DNA of 64,000 nt from [Actinobacillus] rossii. Lineage in GTDB: Bacteria; Pseudomonadota; Gammaproteobacteria; Enterobacterales; Pasteurellaceae. The notes beneath the pieces were generated by a model. That model worked only from the letters and a program-made list of their open reading frames with translations. It did not search any database and was not told the DNA's origin. Below are positions 1-9,446 of the stretch, piece by piece. Numbering within the stretch: position 1 is the stretch's first letter; every line of letters begins with the position of its first letter. Where the stretch lies: positions 1,488,001-1,552,000 of the forward strand of contig UFRQ01000003.1 in NCBI GenBank assembly GCA_900444965.1. Direction: 5' to 3'. The translations under genes and the position numbers were made by a program.

Positions 1-528
1 TATATGGATGAAGATGATGACGCATTGAAACCTGTCAAGCGATTAGTTTATTCTCGACTAGCTCAAAAATTACTCGGGTCACAACGGGCTGTTGTGATTT
101 TTGATGAAATTGAAGATGTATTTTCTCATTCGTTATTTGAACGATCTGTTGCGCAAACTCATAAAGCTTGGACGAATAACTTATTGGAAACGAATCAGGT
201 GCCGATGATTTGGCTTTCAAACGATGTGAGTTGTATGGATGCGGCATTTATTCGCCGTTTTGATATTGTATTTCAAATACCAGATTTACCGATATCACAT
301 AAAGAAATACTCATTAAAAAGTTGGTTGGAGAGCATTTAAGTACAGAATATATTCACTATTTTGCTAAAGTGCGGTCGCTTTCGCCTGCGATTTTAGATC
401 GTACCTTTACTGTGGTAAATCAATTGCAGCAGAGCAATCCTGAACAGGATTTTGTGGAACAGGCGATGACTTTGTTAAATCAAACCTTGCAAGCGCAAGG
501 GCATAAAAAATTCAGCCGTTTTAACTGA
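1..528 (+). pseudogene. Tandem AAA ATPase, first ATPase domain (5' end outside window; frame broken at 3' end)
   Basis: This is the C-terminal part of a first AAA domain whose Walker A lies before the window. The reading frame is open from base 1, so the Met at 4 need not be the start. Visible are a Walker B (DEIE, residues 34-37 counted from the Met at 4), a sensor-1 Asn (LSN, about 71-73) and an RRFD arginine-finger-like motif (84-87). The frame ends in TGA at 526-528, just where a second AAA domain resumes one frame over. From memory of the family, both domains normally lie in one polypeptide of about 700 residues. I infer a single-base loss (or two-base gain) near 520-526, or a sequencing error. 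Two separately translated halves are possible, but no ribosome binding site precedes the second half. Confidence 0.7.
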
Positions 529-533
529 ATCAA

Positions 534-1232
534 TTGAATTATAATTTAGATTATGTGGCTTGTTCGGCAAATATTTATCAAGTTTCTGCTGGGTTAACGC
601 GAACCAAACGTGGCCGAATTTGTTGTTATGGACCACCCGGAACAGGTAAAACCGCGTGGGCGAATTGGTTAGCTGAACAATGCAGTATGCCTGCATTAGT
701 AAAAAAAGGTTCAGATTTATTGGATAAGTTTGTAGGGGGAACGGAGCAAAATATTGCGGCTGCGTTTGAAGAAGCGAAAGAAAAAGAGATGGTTTTAATT
801 TTGGATGAAGTCGATTCTTTTTTATTTGCGCGTGAAAATGGTCAGCGTAGTTGGGAACATAGTTTAGTTAATGAAATGCTCACACAAATTGAATCTTTTG
901 ATGGTTTACTGGTGGTGTCCACGAATTTAATGGATAATTTAGATCCTGCTGCACTGCGTCGCTTTGATTTGAAATTACATTTTGATTATCTCAAACCCGA
1001 ACAAAGCCAAAAATTAGCAAAGGAGCAAGCTAAAAAACTTGGCTTATCCGCTTTAACTGATGAAAACTTAAAAACACTCGAAATTTTGACCGCACTTACC
1101 CCCGGGGATTTCACCGCTGTTGCGCGCTGTCATCGTTTTGCACCGTTTGAACGTGTAGATGATTGGCTAGATGCGTTAAAAGAAGAGTGTGAATTGAAAC
1201 AAGTTAAAGTTAGTATAAAAATTGGTTTTTGA
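534..1232 (+). pseudogene. Tandem AAA ATPase, second ATPase domain (downstream part of frameshifted gene)
   Basis: This frame carries a complete AAA core: Walker A GPPGTGKT (residues 33-40 from 534), Walker B LILDEVD (88-94), sensor-1 STN (129-131) and arginine-finger region LRRFD (141-145). The resemblance is to Cdc48/FtsH-like class I AAA domains. The frame opens after the TAA at 522-524. Its only early start is TTG at 534 with no Shine-Dalgarno sequence, so it is best read as the continuation of the preceding open frame. It ends 17 bases before a PP2C phosphatase gene in the same direction, suggesting one operon. The function of this tandem AAA family is not established to my knowledge; remodelling of a protein complex under control of phosphorylation is only a guess. 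Confidence 0.7.
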
Positions 1233-1249
1233 GCGAATAGATAATAATT

Positions 1250-1996
1250 ATGTGGAATATGACTTTTTGCCAACAAGCGGGCAATCGAAAAAAGCGTAAT
1301 CAAGATGCATTGTTTAATGGGGAAGCAGTGTTTCAATATCAATTGAAAAAAGCGGAAAAACGCACTATAAATCGACCGCACTTGTTGTTTGGTGTGGCTG
1401 ATGGGATTTCCCATAGCCAAACGCCGCATATTGCCAGTCGATATTGGATGGAGAAGTTAAGCCATTGCGAGAGTTTAACCCAAGATTGGGTACGGTCAAC
1501 ACATCAGCAATTTTGCGAAGAATTGGCTGAAACTTGTTTTGGCTCTGCTACTACGTTTGTTGCGGCTGAATTAAATAATAATGGCAAAGGCAAAATTTTA
1601 AATATTGGGGATAGTCGTGCCTATCTGATTAAGTCAACAGAAGAGTGGATTCAGCTCAGCTTTGATCATATTGTTTTAAATGATTTATTAGCCGAAAGTG
1701 CGGAGAAAAAATCGAAATATTTCGCCAGAATTTACTATTGTTTGTCAGATTGTCTGGTGGCGGATTTCTTGGCAACAGATTTTCGGATTCATTGTGCAGA
1801 ATTTCACTTAGAGCAAGGCGATTGCTTACTATTATGTTCTGATGGATTAACCAATTTTGTTCCTGAGATTATGCGTTTGAAAATTTGGCAAATGTTTCCT
1901 GACATGACGCAACGTTTAACGGCTTTGCGCAATTATGTACGCAAATATGCACATTATGATGATTTAACCATTGTGGTTTGCGAATATAAGAAATAA
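1250..1996 (+). CDS. PP2C-family serine/threonine protein phosphatase
   Basis: The 248-residue protein has the PPM/PP2C motif series: RNQD (Asp19), VADG (Asp51-Gly52), SATTFV (99-104), IGDSRAY (119-125), CSDGLTNF (196-203) and DDLT (237-240). These acidic residues bind the two metal ions that activate water for dephosphorylation of Ser/Thr. There is no signal peptide or membrane segment, so it should be cytosolic. It begins 17 bases after the AAA ATPase gene and is probably co-transcribed. PP2C genes next to AAA ATPases often belong to kinase/phosphatase-controlled modules, so a Ser/Thr kinase gene just upstream of the window is plausible but not seen. Confidence 0.9.
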   Translation: MWNMTFCQQAGNRKKRNQDALFNGEAVFQYQLKKAEKRTINRPHLLFGVADGISHSQTPHIASRYWMEKLSHCESLTQDWVRSTHQQFCEELAETCFGSATTFVAAELNNNGKGKILNIGDSRAYLIKSTEEWIQLSFDHIVLNDLLAESAEKKSKYFARIYYCLSDCLVADFLATDFRIHCAEFHLEQGDCLLLCSDGLTNFVPEIMRLKIWQMFPDMTQRLTALRNYVRKYAHYDDLTIVVCEYKK

Positions 1997-2079
1997 TGTA
2001 ATTTTTAACCGCACTTTAGCGTTTTTTTATTATCTCATAAATTTTGCATAAAAAACTCGCATTTTATAAGACACTTATG

Positions 2080-2653
<574 letters not shown>

Positions 2654-2668
2654 TCACGGAGCATTAAA

Positions 2669-3064
2669 ATGACAGCAGCAAATCAAAACTACGGCACAGG
2701 TCGCCGCAAAAGCTCTTCAGCTCGTGTATTTATCAAACCGGGCAGTGGTAACATCACAATTAACCAACGTTCTTTAGAAGTTTACTTCGGTCGTGAAACA
2801 TCACGTATGATCGTTCGTCAACCATTAGAATTAGTTGAGTTAACAGATAAATTAGACCTTTACATCACTGTTAAAGGTGGTGGTATTTCTGGTCAAGCAG
2901 GTGCTATCCGTCACGGTATTACACGTGCGTTAATGGAATATGATGAGTCATTACGTCCAGCATTACGTGCAGCAGGTTTCGTAACTCGCGATGCTCGCCG
3001 CGTTGAACGTAAAAAAGTGGGTTTACACAAAGCACGTCGTCGCCCACAATACTCAAAACGTTAA
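2669..3064 (+). CDS. rpsI: 30S ribosomal protein S9
   Basis: This is a 131-residue S9 with the conserved [14 protein letters not shown] start and the basic C-terminal tail ending in QYSKR, which in the ribosome reaches the P-site tRNA. It lies 15 bases after rplM with a GGAG Shine-Dalgarno sequence (ACGGAGCATTAAAATG). The operon closes with an intrinsic terminator at 3091-3122, separating it from sspA. Confidence 0.98.
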   Translation: MTAANQNYGTGRRKSSSARVFIKPGSGNITINQRSLEVYFGRETSRMIVRQPLELVELTDKLDLYITVKGGGISGQAGAIRHGITRALMEYDESLRPALRAAGFVTRDARRVERKKVGLHKARRRPQYSKR

Positions 3065-3090
3065 TTTTATATTTTCGTTTATATTCAAGA

Positions 3091-3122
3091 AATTGCAGTC
3101 CAAATGGGCTGCAATTTTTTTT
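3091..3122 (+). terminator. Intrinsic terminator of rplM-rpsI
   Basis: Arms AATTGCAG and CTGCAATT enclose a short loop that can extend pairing inward. A run of eight T residues follows at 3115-3122. Confidence 0.9.
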
Positions 3123-3316
3123 GTATTTTTATTTTAAATATGAGTAAAAAATAGTTTAAGGGGTTGAAAGTAGTAATAGGATTTGTGGTAAAATAGATAC
3201 GTTTTTTAACTCGAAATTTTAGAGCTTGTAAGTCAATTAAGCTCATTTTTTAACAGTCTGCTTTAAGTAGTATGATAGTAAGGCTGGAAATGCATTTTAC
3301 GTCATCGGAGGAATAA

Positions 3317-3955
3317 ATGACCAGTGCGGCAAATAAACGTTCAATAATGACTCTTTTTTCTAATAAATCAGATATTTACTGTCATCAAGTTAAAATTGTT
3401 TTAGCAGAAAAGGGTGTTGCTTACGAAACGGAAAATGTCGATCTGAATGCTGTGCCTGAAGAATTAATGGAATTAAACCCTTATGGTACACTTCCAACAT
3501 TAGTAGATCGTGATTTAGTATTATTTACTTCGCGTATCATTATGGAATATCTTGATGAACGTTTTCCTCATCCACCATTAATGCCAGTTTACCCTGTAAC
3601 ACGTGGGAAAAGTCGCTTATTGATGTTGCGTATTGAGCAAGATTGGTATCCAACTTTAGAAAAAGCAGAAAAAGGTTCTGATATAGAACGCGAAGAAGCA
3701 TTGAAACAACTTAAAGAAGAAATGCTGGCGATTGCACCTGTTTTTAATCAGTTCCCTTATTTTATGAGTGAAGAGTTTGGTCTTGTGGATTGCTATATTG
3801 CACCATTGCTATGGCGTATGAAAGAATTCGGGGTGACATTTACTGGCGCAGGGAGTAAGGCAATTAACGGCTATATGGATCGTATTTTTGGACGCGATTC
3901 ATTTATACAGTCAATTGGTAATGCAGCACCGAAAAATTTAATGGATGATAAGTAA
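3317..3955 (+). CDS. sspA: Stringent starvation protein A
   Basis: The 212-residue protein has a glutathione-S-transferase fold: an N-terminal thioredoxin-like domain (FSNKSDIYCHQVKIVLAEKG, then NPYGTLPTLVD) and a C-terminal helical domain. SspA binds RNA polymerase and supports transcription under starvation and acid stress; it is not an active transferase. A strong GGAGGA Shine-Dalgarno sequence lies 4 bases before the ATG. It overlaps sspB by one base (TAATG), the classical sspAB operon, and follows rpsI as in other gammaproteobacteria. Confidence 0.97.
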   Translation: MTSAANKRSIMTLFSNKSDIYCHQVKIVLAEKGVAYETENVDLNAVPEELMELNPYGTLPTLVDRDLVLFTSRIIMEYLDERFPHPPLMPVYPVTRGKSRLLMLRIEQDWYPTLEKAEKGSDIEREEALKQLKEEMLAIAPVFNQFPYFMSEEFGLVDCYIAPLLWRMKEFGVTFTGAGSKAINGYMDRIFGRDSFIQSIGNAAPKNLMDDK

Positions 3956-4413
3956 TGGAATATAAATCAACACCTAAACGCCCATATTTATTGCGTGCTT
4001 ATTATGATTGGTTACTCGATAATAGTTATACGCCGTATTTGGTGGTTGATGCGACTTATTATGGGGTGGATGTGCCACAAGAATATGTGAAAGACGGACA
4101 AATTGTACTCAATCTTGCACCTGGTGCAGTAGGCAATCTGGCACTTGGGAATGAAACAGTTGAATTTAGTGCGCGTTTCCAAGGTATTCCGCGCAATTTA
4201 TATATTCCAATGGGCGCTGTGATTGCTATTTATGCCCGTGAAAATGGTGATGGCGTAATGTTTGAGCCAGAGTCAATTTATAATGAGCTTGATAAATCTC
4301 AAGCCATTCCAGTGAAAAGTGCGGTGGAAAAAACTCAAGATTCATCAAAATCTGTATCTCAGAAAGTAAGCTCATCGTCTAAGTCTTCATCGCATTTGAG
4401 AATTATTAAGTAA
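3955..4413 (+). CDS. sspB: ClpXP protease specificity-enhancing factor SspB
   Basis: The 152-residue SspB begins with the conserved MEYKSTPKRPYLLRAYYDWL. It has the substrate-binding domain (about residues 5-110, including GNLALGNETVEFSARFQG). A Ser/Lys-rich flexible linker follows, and the tail SHLRIIK matches the ClpX-binding peptide. It delivers ssrA-tagged peptides to ClpXP. Translation is coupled to sspA by a one-base overlap, and a terminator follows at 4432-4458. Confidence 0.97.
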   Translation: MEYKSTPKRPYLLRAYYDWLLDNSYTPYLVVDATYYGVDVPQEYVKDGQIVLNLAPGAVGNLALGNETVEFSARFQGIPRNLYIPMGAVIAIYARENGDGVMFEPESIYNELDKSQAIPVKSAVEKTQDSSKSVSQKVSSSSKSSSHLRIIK

Positions 4414-4431
4414 TTTTATTTTTTAATAAAA

Positions 4432-4458
4432 GCACCACGATGATACCGTGGTGTTTTT
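4432..4458 (+). terminator. Intrinsic terminator of sspAB
   Basis: CACCACG pairs with CGTGGTG around a short loop, followed by TTTTT. Confidence 0.85.
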
Positions 4459-4579
4459 GTTTATAAACGAGAAATTTCATCGTTGACAGGCAATGAAATC
4501 AAAAGATAACAGCTGATAGACGTATTTTTTTATGTTAGAATTCGAGCCAATTTATTAGTGTTTAGAGAAAGGAAAGAAT

Positions 4580-5053
4580 ATGAAAGTTTTAGAAGGTCAA
4601 TTAAGTGCACCCAATGCAAAAATTGCAGTAGTGGTAGCACGTTTTAATCAGTTTATTAATGACAGCTTAGTGGATGGTGCAATTGATGCATTAAAACGCG
4701 TAGGTCAAGTAAAAGATGAAAATATTACTTTAGTAAAAGTACCAGGAGCTTACGAATTACCTCTCGCTGTTCGTCGTTTGGCGGATACAAAAAAATTTGA
4801 TGCTATTGTTGCATTGGGGACAGTGATTCGTGGTGGTACAGCACATTTTGAATATGTTGCAGGTGAAGCAAGCAGTGGTTTAGGTCATGTCGCGTTAAAT
4901 TCAGATATTCCAGTCGCTTTTGGTGTATTAACTACTGAAAATATTGAACAAGCCATTGAACGTGCAGGTACTAAAGCCGGTAATAAAGGTGCAGAAGCGG
5001 CATTAGTTGCGCTTGAAATGGTGAATCTTTTAGAACAAATCAAAGTGGCGTAA
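4580..5053 (+). CDS. ribH: 6,7-dimethyl-8-ribityllumazine synthase
   Basis: At 157 residues this is a typical lumazine synthase, the penultimate step of riboflavin synthesis. Visible family motifs are [15 protein letters not shown] near the N terminus, [14 protein letters not shown] (about 54-67) and [17 protein letters not shown] (about 79-95) with the catalytic His. It normally forms pentamers or 60-mers. A TTGACA-like -35 lies near 4482 and a GGAAAG Shine-Dalgarno sequence before the ATG. It is followed after 5 bases by nusB, the common ribH-nusB pair. Confidence 0.98.
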   Translation: MKVLEGQLSAPNAKIAVVVARFNQFINDSLVDGAIDALKRVGQVKDENITLVKVPGAYELPLAVRRLADTKKFDAIVALGTVIRGGTAHFEYVAGEASSGLGHVALNSDIPVAFGVLTTENIEQAIERAGTKAGNKGAEAALVALEMVNLLEQIKVA

Positions 5054-5058
5054 TCGAG

Positions 5059-5481
5059 ATGACACAAAAAAAACTTAGTCCACGCCGTCGTGCGCGTGAA
5101 TGTACGGTACAGGCTTTATATTCTTGGTATGTGTCACAAAATGATGTGGCAGAAGTTGAACTGTCATTTGTTACAGAACAAGATTTAAAAGGGGTGGATG
5201 TGCCTTATTTCCGCAAATTGTTCCGTAATACAGTGGCAAATTTAGAGATTGTTGATGCAATAATGGCTGAATTTTTAGACCGAACTTCAGAAGAATTAAC
5301 GCCGATTGAAAGAGCTATTTTACGTTTGTCCGTATATGAATTGAAATACGAACTTGATGTGCCATATAAAGTTGTGATTAATGAAGCAATTGAAGTGGCC
5401 AAAACCTTTGGTGCAGAAGACAGCCATAAATATATTAATGGTATATTAGACAAAGTTGCGCCTGCACTCGGTCGTAAATAA
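5059..5481 (+). CDS. nusB: Transcription antitermination factor NusB
   Basis: The 140-residue all-helical NusB starts with an Arg-rich segment ([15 protein letters not shown]) and ends with the conserved [21 protein letters not shown]. With NusE (S10) it binds boxA RNA in rRNA operons to block Rho termination. It is co-directional and only 5 bases from ribH. A hairpin and T-run at 5489-5516 separates it from pgpA. In Haemophilus and E. coli thiL commonly sits between nusB and pgpA; it is absent here. Confidence 0.98.
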   Translation: MTQKKLSPRRRARECTVQALYSWYVSQNDVAEVELSFVTEQDLKGVDVPYFRKLFRNTVANLEIVDAIMAEFLDRTSEELTPIERAILRLSVYELKYELDVPYKVVINEAIEVAKTFGAEDSHKYINGILDKVAPALGRK

Positions 5482-5488
5482 TCTCTAT

Positions 5489-5516
5489 AAGGTGGGCTTG
5501 CAAACTCACCCTTTTT
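5489..5516 (+). terminator. Probable intrinsic terminator after nusB
   Basis: GGTGGG can pair with CTCACC around an 8-base loop, followed by CTTTTT. The stem contains one G-T pair. Confidence 0.65.
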
Positions 5517-5532
5517 ATATCCTAACATTTCT

Positions 5533-6018
5533 ATGACAGAGAATCCTTTATTACGCATTCGTTTGACTAATCCCATTCATTTTTTAGCTCTTGGTTTGGG
5601 TTCTGGTCTAATTCGTCCTGCTCCTGGCACATGGGGGAGTTTAGCTGGGTTACTGATTGGTATTTTACTATTATCTGTATTAGAAACATTTTCATTCGTC
5701 ATTTTGACCGCACTTTCGTTTATTTTAGGCTGTTATTTATGTCAAAAGACTGCCGATGACATGGGCGTTCATGATCATGGTTCGATTGTCTGGGATGAAT
5801 TTATTGGTGTATGGATTTGTTTACTGTTCATTCCTGAAATTAATTTATTTTGGAGTGTGGTTGTTTTTGTTTTGTTTCGTTTTTTTGATATTCTCAAACC
5901 TTACCCTATAAAAATCTTTGATGAAAAATTAGAAAGTGGTTTTGGCATTATGATTGATGATGTACTTGCTGCGGTTTATGCGTCAATGATGATTATCATA
6001 TTGAGTGTACTATTATGA
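5533..6018 (+). CDS. pgpA: Phosphatidylglycerophosphatase A
   Basis: The 161-residue membrane protein has the PgpA signature: GLGSGLIRPAPGTWGSLAG (about 19-37), an acidic DDMGVHDHGSIVWDEFIG segment (about 75-92) with putative metal-binding residues, and a C-terminal IMIDDVLAA motif. It dephosphorylates phosphatidylglycerol phosphate in the inner membrane. About four hydrophobic segments are visible. Its stop overlaps the next gene's start (ATGA), so the downstream exporter is translationally coupled. Confidence 0.95.
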   Translation: MTENPLLRIRLTNPIHFLALGLGSGLIRPAPGTWGSLAGLLIGILLLSVLETFSFVILTALSFILGCYLCQKTADDMGVHDHGSIVWDEFIGVWICLLFIPEINLFWSVVVFVLFRFFDILKPYPIKIFDEKLESGFGIMIDDVLAAVYASMMIIILSVLL

Positions 6019-6638
6019 TTAATTTGATGATTGTTCATTTGTTTGGGCTAATGACGCCGGGTCCTGATTTTTTCTATGTAAGTCGAATGGCAGCAAGTAA
6101 TACACATCGAAATACAGTGTGTGGAATTATAGGTATTACTTGTGGTGTTGCTATTTGGGCATTAGCAGCAATGCTGGGTTTGGCTATTTTATTTGCCACG
6201 ACGCCAGCGTTACACGGGATAATTATGATGTTAGGTGGAAGCTACCTGATGTACATCGGCTTACAAATGGCGAGAAGTCGCACAAATGCTGTATTTGAAC
6301 CATTGAGTGATATCGAACTGAATCAAAATACGACAATTCAGAAAGAAATTATAAAAGGTTTATTAGTTAATCTTTCTAATGCAAAAGTTGTCATTTATTT
6401 TTCGAGCGTGATGTCACTCGTGTTAGTCAATATTACGGAATTGTGGCAAATGGGCTTAGCTTTTTTGATAATTATTGTAGAAACTTTTGGCTATTTTTAT
6501 ATCATTTCATTGCTCTTTTCTCGTGCTTTTGCAAAACGTTTTTATAGCCAATACAGCCGTTATATTGATAATGTCGCGGGTGTAATTTTCTTAGGATTTG
6601 GCGCATTTTTAGTTTATAGTGGTTTTACGGAAATTTAA
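6015..6638 (+). CDS. LysE/RhtB-family amino-acid exporter
   Basis: This 207-residue inner-membrane protein has about six hydrophobic segments and the family N-terminal motif LMTPGPDFFYVSRMA (about residues 13-27), followed by GIIGITCGVAIWA. RhtB/RhtC-type members export threonine, homoserine or related amino acids; the substrate here cannot be assigned. The ATG overlaps the pgpA stop codon. dapB follows 26 bases later, so pgpA, this gene and perhaps dapB may share a transcript. Confidence 0.88.
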   Translation: MINLMIVHLFGLMTPGPDFFYVSRMAASNTHRNTVCGIIGITCGVAIWALAAMLGLAILFATTPALHGIIMMLGGSYLMYIGLQMARSRTNAVFEPLSDIELNQNTTIQKEIIKGLLVNLSNAKVVIYFSSVMSLVLVNITELWQMGLAFLIIIVETFGYFYIISLLFSRAFAKRFYSQYSRYIDNVAGVIFLGFGAFLVYSGFTEI

Positions 6639-6652
6639 CTGATATTTAATAG

Positions 6653-7477
<825 letters not shown>

Positions 7478-7659
7478 TAAAGTGCGGTTGTTTTTATATT
7501 TGATTTAAGCGCAATCGTTTTGCTATTGAGTATTCTTTATTACTCTTTATGGGTATGTTAGACTGCAGGCGGAATGACGGTAGCTCAATAGGCACATTCG
7601 TTTTATTGTGGGGAATATCATTCGATATTCCCTTTTTTATTTTGTCGGAAAAAATTAAG
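7478..7659 (+). promoter_or_regulatory. Leader of the DASS transporter gene with a terminator-like hairpin
   Basis: A USS (7480-7488) follows dapB. Further on, a perfect 9-bp stem GGGAATATC/GATATTCCC with a 4-base loop lies at 7611-7632, followed directly by TTTTTT. It looks like an intrinsic terminator only 17-20 bases before the transporter start at 7660. It is 134 bases after dapB, so it could end dapB transcription, act as an attenuator for the transporter, or end a small RNA. The region is also open in frame from ATG 7549 into the transporter, but that frame has no Shine-Dalgarno sequence. Confidence 0.55.
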
Positions 7660-9117
7660 ATGACAACTCAAACAAAACCCACTATCGAAGTAAAACTCGG
7701 CTTTAAATGGCAGGGTTTACTTCTTGCTATTTTAGTAGGATTGGCGATTTGGTTTTGCCCAACGCCTGAAGGTTTGACACCAAAAGCATGGAGTATGCTC
7801 GCATTATTTGTGGCAACTATTGTCGCAATTATTGCTAAAGCGATGCCAATGGGAGCCGCAACATTAGTTGCTTTAGTTGTGAGTGGATTAACTGGGCTAA
7901 CCCCTCTCTCAGCTAAACAAGGTGAAGTGGGTATGCTTTCAGGTTTTGCCAACGGCACAATCTGGCTCATTGGTATTGCGATGTTCTTATCTCGTGCGGT
8001 AATCAAAACTGGATTAGGTAAACGTATTGCCCTTTATTTTGTGGCTCGTTTCGGTAAAAAAATGATGGGCGTGGCTTATGGTATGGCATTAGCCGATGTG
8101 GTGATTGGTCCGGGAATTCCATCTGCATCAGCGCGTGGTGGTGGTATTATGTACCCGATTATGCAGTCTATTGCCGATGCGTATGATTCCAAACCGGGTC
8201 CAACAGCACGTCGTGCCGGAGCATTTTTGGCAATTGCAGTGTCACAAATTGATACGATTGTGTGTACAATGTTCTTAACTGCAATGGCGGGTAACCCATT
8301 AATTGCGGAACTAGCAAAAGGTCAAGGTGTAGATATTACTTGGATGACATGGTTTTTAGGTGCGATTGTCCCCGGGATTATAAGCTTAATTGTGTTGCCT
8401 TATTTTGTTTATTTGATTTATCCGCCAGAGTTAAAAGATACGCCTAAAATGGCTGAAATGGCGCGTGATGAATTAAAAATTATGGGACCGATGAGCAAAG
8501 CAGAAATTATTCTTGCGCTTGATTTCGTTTTACTGTTATTCCTTTGGACTGTCGGGGATTTGGTTTTTCATATTCCGGCAACAGTTTCAGCCTTTATCGG
8601 ATTAGTCATTTTGCTCTTTACTAATATTATGACATGGAAAAATATCGTTGAAGAAACTACCGCTTGGGATACGATGTTTTGGTTTGCTGTGTTAGTAATG
8701 ATGGCGAATGCGTTGAATAAATATGGTGCAATTACTTGGGTATCAAACCATATTGCTGGTTCTGTCGGCGTATTTAGTTGGCCAGTAGCATTTTCAATAT
8801 TAGTATTAGTTTATTTCTATACTCGTTATTTCTTTGCTTCTGCAATGGCACATATTTCAGCTATGTATTTAGCATTCTTAGCAGCGGCTATCGCTGTCGG
8901 TACACCGCCAATGATCGCAGCGATTGGTTTAGGTTATACATCAACCTTATCAATGAGTTTGACCCAATATGCAGGTGGTCCTGGTCCAGCATTATATGGT
9001 TCAGGTTATAACAGTACAGGACAATGGTGGGGCGTAAGCTTTATTGTTTCTATTGTCTCGTTAGTCATTTGGTTTGGTGTTGGTGGTATTTGGATGAAGA
9101 TGCTTGGTTGGTGGTAA
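7660..9117 (+). CDS. DASS-family anion:sodium (dicarboxylate/citrate-type) symporter
   Basis: The protein is about 485 residues from the Met in MTTQTKPTIEVKLG. It has a dozen or so hydrophobic segments and the DASS (SLC13/CitT) features: GFANGTIWLIGIAMFLSRAV early, an AVSQIDTIVCTMFLTAMAGNP segment and a C-terminal LSMSLTQYAGGPGPALYG segment. It resembles the CitT/TtdT/YbhI branch, which moves citrate, tartrate, succinate or similar anions across the inner membrane; the substrate is unresolved. I chose 7660 because an upstream in-frame ATG at 7549 would run through a terminator-like hairpin and adds a non-family extension. It converges on yfaE with a one-base gap. Confidence 0.9.
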   Translation: MTTQTKPTIEVKLGFKWQGLLLAILVGLAIWFCPTPEGLTPKAWSMLALFVATIVAIIAKAMPMGAATLVALVVSGLTGLTPLSAKQGEVGMLSGFANGTIWLIGIAMFLSRAVIKTGLGKRIALYFVARFGKKMMGVAYGMALADVVIGPGIPSASARGGGIMYPIMQSIADAYDSKPGPTARRAGAFLAIAVSQIDTIVCTMFLTAMAGNPLIAELAKGQGVDITWMTWFLGAIVPGIISLIVLPYFVYLIYPPELKDTPKMAEMARDELKIMGPMSKAEIILALDFVLLLFLWTVGDLVFHIPATVSAFIGLVILLFTNIMTWKNIVEETTAWDTMFWFAVLVMMANALNKYGAITWVSNHIAGSVGVFSWPVAFSILVLVYFYTRYFFASAMAHISAMYLAFLAAAIAVGTPPMIAAIGLGYTSTLSMSLTQYAGGPGPALYGSGYNSTGQWWGVSFIVSIVSLVIWFGVGGIWMKMLGWW

Positions 9118-9118
9118 T

Positions 9119-9376
9119 TTAGAGCTCTAATTCGAGATCCGTTTCAACCTGACAACAACAAAGTAATATTTCATCAGGATTAACAAAGGCAAGGGGATGT
9201 TCTTTATAAGAGACCTTGCCTTTTTTCATTTTGACACGACAAGAACCACAATAACCGCTGCGACATTGGTATTCATGTGTTATACCATTTTGCTCCAAGG
9301 TTTCAAGTAATGAAACTTGATTGGAATGTGCCAAAATCTGAGCAGATTGTAATAATGTGATTTGATAGATTTTCAT
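9119..9376 (-). CDS. yfaE: 2Fe-2S ferredoxin YfaE (class Ia ribonucleotide reductase maintenance)
   Basis: The 85-residue plant-type ferredoxin has the cluster cysteines C38, C43 and C46 in YQCRSGYCGSC, with the fourth in the CCC at 73-75. In E. coli YfaE helps assemble or repair the diferric-tyrosyl radical of NrdB. The start at 9376 has a GGAAAG Shine-Dalgarno sequence and gives the family length. A longer in-frame start at 9406 falls inside a USS and is unlikely. It lies downstream of nrdB with an inverted USS pair between them. Confidence 0.95.
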   Translation of the reverse strand: MKIYQITLLQSAQILAHSNQVSLLETLEQNGITHEYQCRSGYCGSCRVKMKKGKVSYKEHPLAFVNPDEILLCCCQVETDLELEL

Positions 9377-9392
9377 CGCTTTCCAAAAAATA

Positions 9393-9435
9393 AAAAGTGC
9401 GGTCAAAAAATATCAAGATTTTTAACCGCACTTTG
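9393..9435 (-). terminator. Inverted USS pair forming a hairpin between nrdB and yfaE
   Basis: AAGTGCGGT at 9395-9403 and ACCGCACTT at 9425-9433, each flanked by A/T runs, form a stem of more than 14 bp on either strand. It could terminate or attenuate transcription between nrdB and yfaE. Confidence 0.6.
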
Positions 9436-9446
9436 TTTAATGGCAA

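Noticed and set aside
7549..7659. N-terminal extension of the DASS transporter from ATG 7549
   Set aside because: It has no Shine-Dalgarno sequence, passes through a terminator-like hairpin and does not resemble the family N terminus.
9120..9129. 10-base palindrome TAGAGCTCTA at the dass/yfaE junction
   Set aside because: It is too short, with no loop or T-run, to support a terminator; it may be chance.
9377..9406. Longer yfaE start at 9406
   Set aside because: The extra residues are encoded by a USS and flanking sequence; the start at 9376 has a proper Shine-Dalgarno sequence and gives the normal length.
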